A stretch of DNA of 14,818 nucleotides from NCBI GenBank assembly GCA_964480565.1, contig CAYZSU010000053.1, positions 1 to 14,818 of the forward strand. Reading direction: 5' to 3'. The notes under the pieces are model-generated. The model saw nothing but the letters and a program-made list of their open reading frames with translations, searched no databases and was not told the DNA's origin. Position numbers and translations under genes: made by a program. Of this stretch, positions 8,289 to 14,767 are shown piece by piece. The DNA comes from CAYZSU01 sp964480565. Lineage in GTDB: Bacteria > UBA10199 > 2-02-FULL-44-16 > JAAZCA01. Each line of letters opens with the position of its first letter. Positions within the stretch are counted from its first letter, which is position 1.

Positions 8289-10253
8289 TTAATCCAATAT
8301 AATTATGCTCAAAATAAGTACAGCGCTAATAATCATATAAACAACCATGCGATGGTAATAGGATGATTCCAATGGGGTGATTATGGATGTCAGTCTATGA
8401 GTATGGTGCTGAATTAGATTTGTGGGCCAATACGGTGTATGGGTATTTTTTAACGCGTTCATTTTAGCCAAAGGCCATTGAAATATGTGCCAGATATCAT
8501 GTGATAATATGCGGCCAATATATAATTCATTTTTAAATATATGATGGGGAATGCGAAGTGCATTTGCCCATCGATCAGCAATATCCCGGCGTTGGGCATA
8601 GGTGAGCCATGCCATGATAATGGTATGTAGCATGATGATAATAAAACAGATGATAAACATAATATGGGAAAATGACGATATTGAATCCCCCAGTGAATGG
8701 ACTTGAGCGGGGATAATTGAGCTTAGCCATGATAAAATAGGATTGGCATTGTCGAGTAAAATAGGAATATGTAATATGCCTCCTAGAATGGTTAGAGATG
8801 ATAGCAATAATAGTGGTAATGCCATGCTAAATGATGGATCGCGCAACTTGGAAAGAGAGGATTCTGATAATCGTGTGTGGCCAAAGCAAATACTTGATAC
8901 ACAACGAAATGCCGCAAAGGCATGGATGCCAAAGATTATCCATAGGCACAGCCATGCCCATGTGTAGCTATGTTCAAATAATGTCCATAAAATGTCTATT
9001 TTTATGGCAAATCCAATGCTTGGAAAAATACCTGCTGTACTCAGCATAGCAATGATTAAACACCAGGATGTGATTGGCATCATTGATTTGATGCTGCCCA
9101 TATCATGGATGGATAAAATAGTCGGCATGTTTTTTTGAAACACAGCAATGCATAGATATATAAATAGAATGAGCATGTGTGCGCAGATCATATAATAGAA
9201 TGCATATGCAAAAAAACCATATCCGAAAATAATTGCCCATATACTGCTACAAGCCATGCCCAGCCACAGGGCAATGCGGTTGATAGATGTATGTGATAAT
9301 GCCATGATGCCAGCTACTGCAGAAGCTATAAATCCAGCGATCATAAATGTGTGTAGTACCTCTGGGGTTAATGAAAATAGGATATTTAATCTAAAAAGAA
9401 ATAATAGTGCGGGGAGTTGAATTAATTGGGATACAATGGCATGGCCGATAATCGAATGGTGTGATTTAGAGGATGTGTAGGTGAAAAACATGACAATGAT
9501 ATATTTGATCCAAATTGCAGCAAAAAGTAGCATGCCCAACCACTTTGAAAAAGGTATTAATGCGGGCATATGTAATTGGAGGTTGAATATATTTGCACTG
9601 ATATTAGTGGATGTGGGTGTTGATTCAGATAGTATTCGCTCGATTGTCCAGCAGACAATTAATATCGTAAAATCGCTAATTAAGTTTAGGGCAAGCCCCC
9701 AAGATGCATTGTTTTTAGATGTATTCTGTAAGTGCCAACAAATATATGCGAGGCTACTCATCACAATTAGTGATGCAATGCAAAATATCCAATGCCAACT
9801 AAGTAAACAAATAATATTGCCTGCCGCGGATAATCCAATAAGTGACAAATAAATGGATCGCTTTTGTTTGGAATGGAAATAGCCCCAGCTAAACATTGCA
9901 AGGCATGTATGAATAACTGAAATGGCAATGCTTGCTAAAAGTCCCATTTGATCCAAATATAATTTAGCAATAATGGGTATGCCATTTAGCGAAAACCATT
10001 GAAATAATGTGCTGGTAATTGTTGATGGATTGTCGAATCCATTTAAAGTGATTGTCAGGATAATTGTGAGTCCAATAAATTTGATGAAGCCAATAATGGA
10101 TAAAAAATGAGCCCAAGGTGCAATAATAGATGTGATGCGCGAGCGTGAGAATAAAGCGGTCAATGCATTTAATGCCGCAATGCTTAAGGGTAAGAGAATT
10201 AAACTCCAAATAATATATTCAAGGCTAATATATGTATAAAGTTTTGTTAGCAT
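8289..10253 (-). CDS. nuoL: Divergent NADH-quinone oxidoreductase subunit L (NuoL-like)
   Basis: Largest antiporter-like subunit of the complex I membrane arm, 654 residues, about 16 hydrophobic helices. Family landmarks: a YLDQMGLL stretch near 99-106 (family D-LS--M), NLISD at 190-194 (family NRVGD), ALSHTSINRIALWLGMACS at 318-336 (family AL-QTDIKRVLAYSTISQLG), DMGSI at 384-388 (family MGGL), GFAIKIDIL at 414-422 (family GFFSKDEIL) and NELYIGRI in the C-terminal part (family DELY). By alignment the TM5 Glu is L162, the Lys before NRVGD is W185 and the Lys of DIKR is N325. K418 in TM12 is kept, and K250 may correspond to the TM7 Lys. Its ATG overlaps the nuoK stop by one base (TAATG), implying coupled translation. 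Confidence 0.8.
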   Translation of the reverse strand: MLTKLYTYISLEYIIWSLILLPLSIAALNALTALFSRSRITSIIAPWAHFLSIIGFIKFIGLTIILTITLNGFDNPSTITSTLFQWFSLNGIPIIAKLYLDQMGLLASIAISVIHTCLAMFSWGYFHSKQKRSIYLSLIGLSAAGNIICLLSWHWIFCIASLIVMSSLAYICWHLQNTSKNNASWGLALNLISDFTILIVCWTIERILSESTPTSTNISANIFNLQLHMPALIPFSKWLGMLLFAAIWIKYIIVMFFTYTSSKSHHSIIGHAIVSQLIQLPALLFLFRLNILFSLTPEVLHTFMIAGFIASAVAGIMALSHTSINRIALWLGMACSSIWAIIFGYGFFAYAFYYMICAHMLILFIYLCIAVFQKNMPTILSIHDMGSIKSMMPITSWCLIIAMLSTAGIFPSIGFAIKIDILWTLFEHSYTWAWLCLWIIFGIHAFAAFRCVSSICFGHTRLSESSLSKLRDPSFSMALPLLLLSSLTILGGILHIPILLDNANPILSWLSSIIPAQVHSLGDSISSFSHIMFIICFIIIMLHTIIMAWLTYAQRRDIADRWANALRIPHHIFKNELYIGRILSHDIWHIFQWPLAKMNALKNTHTPYWPTNLIQHHTHRLTSIITPLESSYYHRMVVYMIISAVLILSIIILD

Positions 10254-10546
10254 TAAATTTCCACGTGAGGGTGTTTTTCAATATCTATATTATTCAATTG
10301 ATTTTGAATCGATAGGGCAATGCCAATACCAAGTAAGATAAGTTGTATAATAGCAAAAAAAACAATCATTAGTATACCTTCTTCAGAGCTATTGTATAAA
10401 CTAAATGCAAGCAATGTAAGCTGAATACCTGCAAATGCGATTACTATTGCCATGCATATACTGGTAAATTTCTTTCGAATAATAATACCCAATAATCCCA
10501 TATGGAATAATAATATTGCGATTAAAAGTAAATGAGACATTGGCAT
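10253..10546 (-). CDS. nuoK: Divergent NADH-quinone oxidoreductase subunit K (NuoK-like)
   Basis: Small three-helix subunit of the complex I membrane arm, 97 residues from the chosen start (family about 100). The pattern LLFHMGLLGIIIRKKF at 12-27 matches the family LF-IGL-GL-IRRN, and GIGIAL at 73-78 matches the end of TM3. The start at 10546 is chosen because its ATG overlaps the nuoJ stop (TAATG) and AGGA lies nine bases upstream; the longer frame to 10633 would overlap nuoJ by 88 bases and adds a non-homologous hydrophilic leader. The two buried Glu residues (E36 and E72 in E. coli), central to proton transfer, are absent: TM2 has V35 at the aligned position, and no Asp or Glu occurs anywhere in TM2 or TM3. 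Position and topology support the assignment more than identity does. Confidence 0.68.
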   Translation of the reverse strand: MPMSHLLLIAILLFHMGLLGIIIRKKFTSICMAIVIAFAGIQLTLLAFSLYNSSEEGILMIVFFAIIQLILLGIGIALSIQNQLNNIDIEKHPHVEI

Positions 10547-11076
10547 TACTGGGTTTCCTTGTGCGTTGTTTGGTCGATGGGGTTGTTGGTGTTTTTCAAC
10601 ACCCTCCCCATGGAAGAATAAAGTAGTACGCATATAAGCATAAGCATTAATAATAATGGGATGATTAGGAGGTATGTCTGAAATAGTTGCCAGGTCATTG
10701 TATGCAAGTTAGGTATAAAATTTGATAGTGATGCATGGATAGAAAATGCATAGACAATAAATATGATTAGTAAAAATAAATATAGCAGACTTATACTGGC
10801 AAGGATTTGATAAAATGAAATATGCGGGTATTCAATATGTGTGTGTAAGGGTAAACATGATCCAAACCCTAAATAGAATAAACTTAAAATTGTCGCACCT
10901 GTTATGAAAAAAATCCATGGCATATAGGGAATATCAAGTAATAGCATGCATGAAGAAAGGAGCACTAAATGCAGCATATAATATCCCAGCATATGGGATA
11001 ATTTGTTGCTAAATACGGATAGTATACCGCTTGCCAGGCTGATACTTCCGGTGATGTAGATAAGTGGTTTAATCAT
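10546..11076 (-). CDS. nuoJ: Divergent NADH-quinone oxidoreductase subunit J (NuoJ-like)
   Basis: Five-helix complex I membrane subunit, 176 residues, close to family size. The segment from about residue 20 (LSVFSNKLSHMLGYYMLHLV) followed by PWIFFITGATILSLFYLGFG near 53-72 parallels the NuoJ helix pair ending GAIMVLFLFV, which forms the pi-bulge TM3 linking the quinone site to the pump. Sequence conservation outside this is low. The ATG lies 15 bases after the nuoH stop; no strong Shine-Dalgarno is seen. The last four residues overlap the nuoK RBS and start. nuoI, which encodes the two-cluster ferredoxin subunit and usually precedes nuoJ, is absent. Assignment rests on gene order, topology and the TM3 motif. 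Confidence 0.62.
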   Translation of the reverse strand: MIKPLIYITGSISLASGILSVFSNKLSHMLGYYMLHLVLLSSCMLLLDIPYMPWIFFITGATILSLFYLGFGSCLPLHTHIEYPHISFYQILASISLLYLFLLIIFIVYAFSIHASLSNFIPNLHTMTWQLFQTYLLIIPLLLMLMLICVLLYSSMGRVLKNTNNPIDQTTHKETQ

Positions 11077-11091
11077 AATAATAGTAATTTA

Positions 11092-12405
11092 TCAGAAACT
11101 ACGTTTAGCGATGATAATATCATATATGCGCTGACTTAATATGAGCAGAGTATATATCAATAGGAGCTTAATCAAAAGGGAATACATGCATATAATGGAT
11201 ATCATCCATTCATTTATTACATTGGATGCAAGTGTTGCAGGGTTAATGCGATAGAGTAAGTAGAGGCATGCATTTGGAATCATGCCTATTGTAAGCAGAA
11301 AAAAAACGTGGTGATATCGGCATTGTTTCCATCCATAATGATAGGCATGTATTAATATATAAATACATGATGTGCTAGATATAGTAATGCTGAGTATTAT
11401 AAATAGATTGCATAGTATATGACTTTGCGTGGTTAACTGCGATAACGGAATATACGGCAATTGCCAACCACCCAAAAAAAGCATGGCAATCGTCAATGCC
11501 CAGCCTAGACGAACAAGTATGGTAAGGTGGTTGTGTTGTGAAATAATGCGTGGAGATATGATAGGGCTCTCCACAAACGCCCACCTTCGGCGTTGTCCAG
11601 CAAATTCAAATCGGTTACATACTCTTATGTATGCGTCCTCATTAAATTTACTGTCCGCCTTGAATCTGGACATTTCTGAACAACCCTCAAAATTGCTATT
11701 TTTAAATAGTCCTATGCCCTCCCCATAATTGATTGTCTGTGCGCTAAATAAATAAACAGTATGGCTGCCAAATAAGATGCAGAAAATAAATAAAATGGGT
11801 TGTGTAATGATGGCCCAATTGATTGGGTTGTGGGTATGTGAGAGAATAATTTCTTTCCATGTCATGGTATTAAATACATAAAAAAATAATAAAAAAAGAA
11901 TTGTGTAGAGGCACAGGTGTATTAGCCATAGTAGTGTTATCCGTGATAAAGGTTGTATAGTATGGGCGCTTAAATAATACCTGCGAATAAGTTCAATGCC
12001 CATTAGTGTAGGCAATAGAGATATGCATATATACGGCGATGGCCAGGAAATATAATACGGTGTTTTATCCAACACTAGTCCAAGATATGTATATGTATCA
12101 AAATAAATGGGAACCATGCCAAATAAAATGATAATGAGTATGAACTGGAGATATTGAAAAAAAAATTGTTGTTTGCTGATCTTACTGCCATCAATATGTG
12201 CATCTAAATGATATTGGTTATAATTATTGGTAATATCATGGTAAGTTGTGAGCCATTTTTTTATTTTTTGATGAAATGTTAAATATGGATTGCATGATAA
12301 TGCATGTCTCAATGGCAATGCATCTATAAAATAAATGATCGGCAATGTAAGAATGCCAAAAAAAATAAGAACGCTGATGTGATGAGCAATGCTAATTTGT
12401 ATCAT
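11092..12405 (-). CDS. nuoH: Divergent NADH-quinone oxidoreductase subunit H (NuoH-like) interrupted in frame by a repeat element
   Basis: Membrane subunit that in complex I forms the quinone chamber. At 437 residues it exceeds the usual 325-350, partly because residues about 236-279 (SRFKADSKFNEDAYIRVCNR and neighbours) are encoded by a dispersed repeat element. After the insertion the family motif LFLGGW appears near 310-315 with matching hydrophobic context. The GPNRVGP motif expected between TM1 and TM2 is absent, replaced by a long polar loop at about residues 30-85. The acidic loop of the EAESELVAGYHTEYSG type, between TM5 and TM6, is where the element sits, so the quinone-site residues are gone. 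The SD is weak; AAGGA lies 20 bases upstream and inside a hairpin. Homology is inferred from order, topology and LFLGGW; classical function is improbable. Confidence 0.68.
   Translation of the reverse strand: MIQISIAHHISVLIFFGILTLPIIYFIDALPLRHALSCNPYLTFHQKIKKWLTTYHDITNNYNQYHLDAHIDGSKISKQQFFFQYLQFILIIILFGMVPIYFDTYTYLGLVLDKTPYYISWPSPYICISLLPTLMGIELIRRYYLSAHTIQPLSRITLLWLIHLCLYTILFLLFFYVFNTMTWKEIILSHTHNPINWAIITQPILFIFCILFGSHTVYLFSAQTINYGEGIGLFKNSNFEGCSEMSRFKADSKFNEDAYIRVCNRFEFAGQRRRWAFVESPIISPRIISQHNHLTILVRLGWALTIAMLFLGGWQLPYIPLSQLTTQSHILCNLFIILSITISSTSCIYILIHAYHYGWKQCRYHHVFFLLTIGMIPNACLYLLYRINPATLASNVINEWMISIICMYSLLIKLLLIYTLLILSQRIYDIIIAKRSF
11571..11701 (-). repeat. Repeat copy A: palindromic repeat core inside nuoH
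   Basis: A 131-bp core aligns without gaps to 13389-13519 with about 9 differences (roughly 93% identity). Here it lies in the sense direction of nuoH and is read as part of the protein. It contains internal inverted repeats: GTCCAG/CTGGAC, a CAGTAAAT/ATTTGCTG pair that is still pairable through G-U, and CATAC/GTATG. Termini beyond the core differ from the other copy, so the exact element ends are uncertain by 10-20 bases on each side. Confidence 0.85.
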
Positions 12406-12412
12406 AATTTAT

Positions 12413-12430
12413 TTAAGGGCAGTTCCTTAA
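12413..12430 (-). promoter_or_regulatory. Intercistronic hairpin before nuoH
   Basis: TTAAGG and CCTTAA (plus strand) flank six bases and overlap the stop of the upstream gene. The only AAGGA-like ribosome-binding sequence before nuoH sits in this stem. A 6-bp AT-rich stem is weak, so regulation is a guess. Confidence 0.25.
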
Positions 12431-13311
12431 TTTAGCTCAAAAATAGTTGTTTCAGGCGCATGCGAGCTTTTATGTTGAAATTGAGGCGTGTGTATTCCCC
12501 ATGTATGCAAGGTACCTGCATGGGAATCATTGACAATGCTATAAGTGATATTATCATCCTTGCTGGCTTTTAATCGTTTGTATTCTTTGGATGCAATTTC
12601 TTTTTCAAAACTACTTCGTGATTTACGTAATTTTTTATACGTACGAAGTGCTTCTTTGCGATATGGCTCCGCGCGAATGATTAACTCGTCGGGTGCCACT
12701 TTATCATTAAATAATACCCAACTCCATTTACGATGCACAAACCACACATCTTCATTGACGCGTGCCCACAGTAAAAGCCCTTTAGTATGCCATTTACCAC
12801 TGGAATGACGTTTTAGAAATGATTTTATTTTGGGAAGAACTATGTCTGGGTGTCCAATGAGTTCGCGAAGTAATAAATAAAAATCCGCTTCGGCCGCATA
12901 ATCACTGCGTTTATATTTTTTAAGTAATTTTTTATAGTGACTACCAGAGTAAGGGATATAGGTAATACTGTGGTCATAATAGAAGGCCTGTTTGCCATAT
13001 AGGGCATTGAGTTTTTTGGCTTCCTTTTGCATGCATACAGGTGTGCGCGGTGCTGATTTAGACCAATAGCATTTTTTTTCTGCTTTTTCTGTCAGATAAT
13101 CCGCCATGCTATCTAATAATCGCCCACACATTAACAGTGCTCGCGGTGTGTATTTCTTTTTCGAACGTTGTTTTGTAAAACTACAATATTCTATGGCTGC
13201 TTTTTGAAGTTGATTGTGTTGCATATAATGATCTGCATTTACCAAAGGGTTGTTTTTGGCTAAGGCAATGTGTGATATTAATAAACTTATCAGTAAAATA
13301 CAATATAGCAT
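12427..13311 (-). CDS. Exported helical-repeat (TPR-like) protein of unknown function
   Basis: A signal peptide is clear: hydrophobic residues 4-14 and a probable cleavage after ALA at 16-18. The mature part is very basic and aromatic. Segments such as HYMQHNQLQKAAIEYCSF (28-45) and YKKLLKKYKRSDYAAEADFY (near 128-147) resemble tetratricopeptide repeats of periplasmic proteins of the kind that reads YPxSxYAxxA, so a periplasmic helical scaffold is likely. No catalytic motif is seen and the family is not recognised. The start has an excellent RBS (AAAGGAGA, nine bases upstream). It lies 14 bases after the small membrane protein and 21 bases before nuoH, so it is probably co-transcribed with the complex I-like genes. 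This makes an assembly or partner role conceivable but unproven. Confidence 0.65.
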   Translation of the reverse strand: MLYCILLISLLISHIALAKNNPLVNADHYMQHNQLQKAAIEYCSFTKQRSKKKYTPRALLMCGRLLDSMADYLTEKAEKKCYWSKSAPRTPVCMQKEAKKLNALYGKQAFYYDHSITYIPYSGSHYKKLLKKYKRSDYAAEADFYLLLRELIGHPDIVLPKIKSFLKRHSSGKWHTKGLLLWARVNEDVWFVHRKWSWVLFNDKVAPDELIIRAEPYRKEALRTYKKLRKSRSSFEKEIASKEYKRLKASKDDNITYSIVNDSHAGTLHTWGIHTPQFQHKSSHAPETTIFELN

Positions 13312-13325
13312 AAAAATCGTCTCCT

Positions 13326-13763
13326 TTAATTTATAGCTGTTAAATCTATCTGGGCGTTTGTGCTAACTCCATTGTGGGATTGCCCTTGAAATAGCAATTT
13401 GTGGGGTTGTTCAAAAATGTCCAGATTCAAGGCGGACAGCAAATTTAATGAGGGCGCATACATAATAGTATGTAACCGATTTGTATTTGCTGGACAACGC
13501 CGAAGATGGGCGTTTGTGGGCAATTCCATTGTAGCGATGATTATGCAAAGAATAACGAGTAATAGAATGATGGCGCATAGTCCAATACAGAGTTTTAAGA
13601 TACTGTCCTGTATGGGAATTGTTGGTTGTTTAATAGGTAATTGATCGATCGGATGTATGATTGCATGATTATTCTTAGGGTATTGTAATCGGCGACATAT
13701 TAGGTGTTTTCCGATAATAACGATACCCCCAATGCTAATAAGTGTGATAAGCGACCATTCCAT
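13326..13763 (-). CDS. Small two-helix membrane protein with C-terminus replaced by a repeat element
   Basis: Residues 4-20 and about 55-77 are membrane helices joined by a polar loop; the family is not recognised. Residues from about 81 to 130 (LPTNAHLRRCPANTNRLHTI and following) are encoded by a repeat element read antisense. Removing the 157 bases between the two copies of TCCATTGT restores a frame ending MELAQTPR and a TAG at 13346-13348, giving an 86-residue protein. The present 145-residue form is therefore probably a secondary extension. It is the first gene of the cluster that leads to the complex I-like genes. The start at 13763 has no Shine-Dalgarno, and a TATACA box lies just upstream, so a leaderless message is possible. 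It is not NuoA: the YESG and fYlvAilFiiFD type motifs are missing. Confidence 0.55.
   Translation of the reverse strand: MEWSLITLISIGGIVIIGKHLICRRLQYPKNNHAIIHPIDQLPIKQPTIPIQDSILKLCIGLCAIILLLVILCIIIATMELPTNAHLRRCPANTNRLHTIMYAPSLNLLSALNLDIFEQPHKLLFQGQSHNGVSTNAQIDLTAIN
13376..13532 (+). repeat. Repeat copy B: full palindromic element with flanking direct repeat
   Basis: The element has imperfect terminal inverted repeats, GGGATTGCCC at 13376-13385 and GGGCAATTCC at 13518-13527, around the 131-bp core 13389-13519. TCCATTGT occurs immediately before it (13368-13375) and at its end (13525-13532), as expected of a target duplication. A further shared 12-mer, TGGGCGTTTGTG, occurs both at 13350-13361 and at 13508-13519, so a partial tandem copy is an alternative. 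It is oriented antisense to the gene it interrupts. Confidence 0.8.
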
Positions 13764-13879
13764 ATGTTGTATATATCAATTTTTTTGATGAATGAATATG
13801 AAAATAATGGGACTGTCATCAAAACATCCATTGTCGGTGTTTCTTCACGCATCTCATCCTTTTAGTTCTTCACATACTC

Positions 13880-14139
13880 GCATTGTCGTTTGCTGGCCTA
13901 AGGTTTGGTAATGCACTTACCATCTGGGAATTTTTGAATAACCTCACAGAATGTCAATCAATGCAAAGGAATGTATCTTGGTGGGTGATCCAAAATATTA
14001 TGATGTTCTGGGTTTTAAGTGTTTTTCAGAGTTAACATATGAAGATGTGTCGCAGGAATAGGTGCTGGTTTTTTTATTGTTGGATCAAGAATCAAAAGGG
14101 CGTGTTATATTTTACAAAAACTTTTTAGCGACTGAATAG
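13880..14139 (+). pseudogene. GNAT N-acetyltransferase (YhbS-like) remnant
   Basis: A frame from 13880 reads ALSFAGLRFGNALTIWEFLN, resembling the acetyl-CoA binding motif A region (family QGxGIGSALIxEGL). After a frameshift near 13950 the next frame gives KECILVGDPKYYDVLGF, matching the family motif VLGDPxYYxRFGF. An in-frame TAG at 14059-14061 is followed by an open stretch ending GRVIFYKNF and a TAG at 14137-14139, parallel to the C-terminal GxVxYxxxF of COG3153-type acetyltransferases. The order of three family motifs across a frameshift and a stop supports a dead gene. N-terminal third not found. Confidence 0.62.
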
Positions 14140-14140
14140 A

Positions 14141-14215
14141 GTGGGATTGCCCGTTGGAACACCCCTCTTAGATATTATCCAGCAAATTCAATTCGATTAC
14201 ATACTCGTGTGGTTG
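14141..14215 (-). repeat. Repeat copy D: decayed palindromic repeat
   Basis: It starts GTGGGATTGCCC like the copy at 13374 and contains CCAGCAAATTCAA at 14179-14191 followed by TCGATTACATACTC, matching the copy in nuoH read on the plus strand (CCAGCAAATTCAAATCGG and TTACATACTC). The remainder is diverged or lost. It abuts the acetyltransferase pseudogene. Confidence 0.6.
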
Positions 14216-14279
14216 CGCAATTTTTCATCAAAAATGCGATAAATAATCTCAAAAAAATAGACACTTTAGACGGTTATTA

Positions 14280-14303
14280 ATAATACTATAATTATAGTAT
14301 TAT
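14280..14303. repeat. Perfect 24-bp AT palindrome
   Basis: The 22-base sequence 14281-14302, starting TAATACTATAA, equals its own reverse complement, and the flanking A/T pair extends it to 24. It contains no loop, so it suits a dimeric DNA-binding site better than a hairpin. No adjacent intact gene is seen. Confidence 0.4.
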
Positions 14304-14501
14304 AACTCAGCATTATAAATCATATTGGCAGCTATATTAATTCTATAATTTCGTTATCCCGGTCCATAGACAAAAAATGCTCGCATTTGTATATGTTGAT
14401 TCTCAGTGCCAGGCATTGATAAGTATTTGATTATATTGATGATATTCATTTTTAAGGTTATTTTTTTCAATTCAAATTCCACTCTTTTATCCTTTATTTG
14501 T

Positions 14502-14524
14502 CAGCAAATTCAATAATGGAATTA
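14502..14524 (-). repeat. Possible further decayed repeat fragment
   Basis: CAGCAAATTCAA (14502-14513) is identical to a segment in two other copies (14180 and the nuoH copy), followed by AATGGAATT, resembling the element terminus. Only about 20 bases match, so chance is not excluded. Confidence 0.3.
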
Positions 14525-14544
14525 TATAAACATTGTTATAAGAT

Positions 14545-14569
14545 GTGTTCCGAAAACGGAACACTTTTT
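14545..14569 (+). terminator. Rho-independent terminator without an intact upstream gene
   Basis: GTGTTCCG and CGGAACAC form a perfect 8-bp stem with an AAAA loop, followed directly by TTTTT. The T tract indicates plus-strand transcription from the left. No intact plus-strand gene lies upstream in the preceding kilobase; the acetyltransferase pseudogene or an unrecognised RNA could be the source. Confidence 0.75.
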
Positions 14570-14639
14570 ATATTGTATTGACTATTTCAGTAATCATGCT
14601 ATATGGGCAAAAATTTACTGAAATTGTTGTCGCACAACC

Positions 14640-14724
14640 GATGACATTGTCGTATGTGCCAAATGTCATCCTGTGGCACCAACGGTTGCCATTTTGGCCC
14701 GTACGGGCACGGCGTGCCGTGCCC
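14640..14724. other. GC-rich cluster of inverted repeats
   Basis: GATGACATT (14640-14648) pairs with AATGTCATC (14662-14670), and GTGCC (14656-14660) with GGCAC (14676-14680). GGGCACGG (14705-14712) pairs with CCGTGCCC (14717-14724) around a CGTG loop. Such GC-rich stems stand out in AT-rich DNA. It could be a structured RNA, an IS-associated structure or regulatory DNA; no Rfam family is recognised. Confidence 0.35.
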
Positions 14725-14767
14725 TCAATGTCATATATGGACGTGAGTCCTAAAATCCATGTCATAT

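Noticed and set aside
5396..10253. Mrp-type Na+/H+ antiporter or Dab carbon-uptake genes instead of complex I
   Set aside because: Three different antiporter-like subunits in L-M-N order together with H, J and K types fit complex I; MrpE/F/G or DabA partners are absent.
10547..10633. Longer nuoK start giving 126 residues
   Set aside because: The extra 29 residues are polar, lack family similarity and overlap nuoJ; the start at 10546 has a stop-start overlap and AGGA nine bases upstream.
11429..11728. Plus-strand 99-codon ORF inside nuoH
   Set aside because: Shadow of nuoH; its resemblance to the C-terminus of the gene at 13326-13763 comes only from the shared repeat.
13399..13644. Plus-strand 81-codon ORF with AGQRRRWAFV motif
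   Set aside because: It is mostly the repeat core read in its own direction plus antisense of the small membrane gene, with no RBS support.
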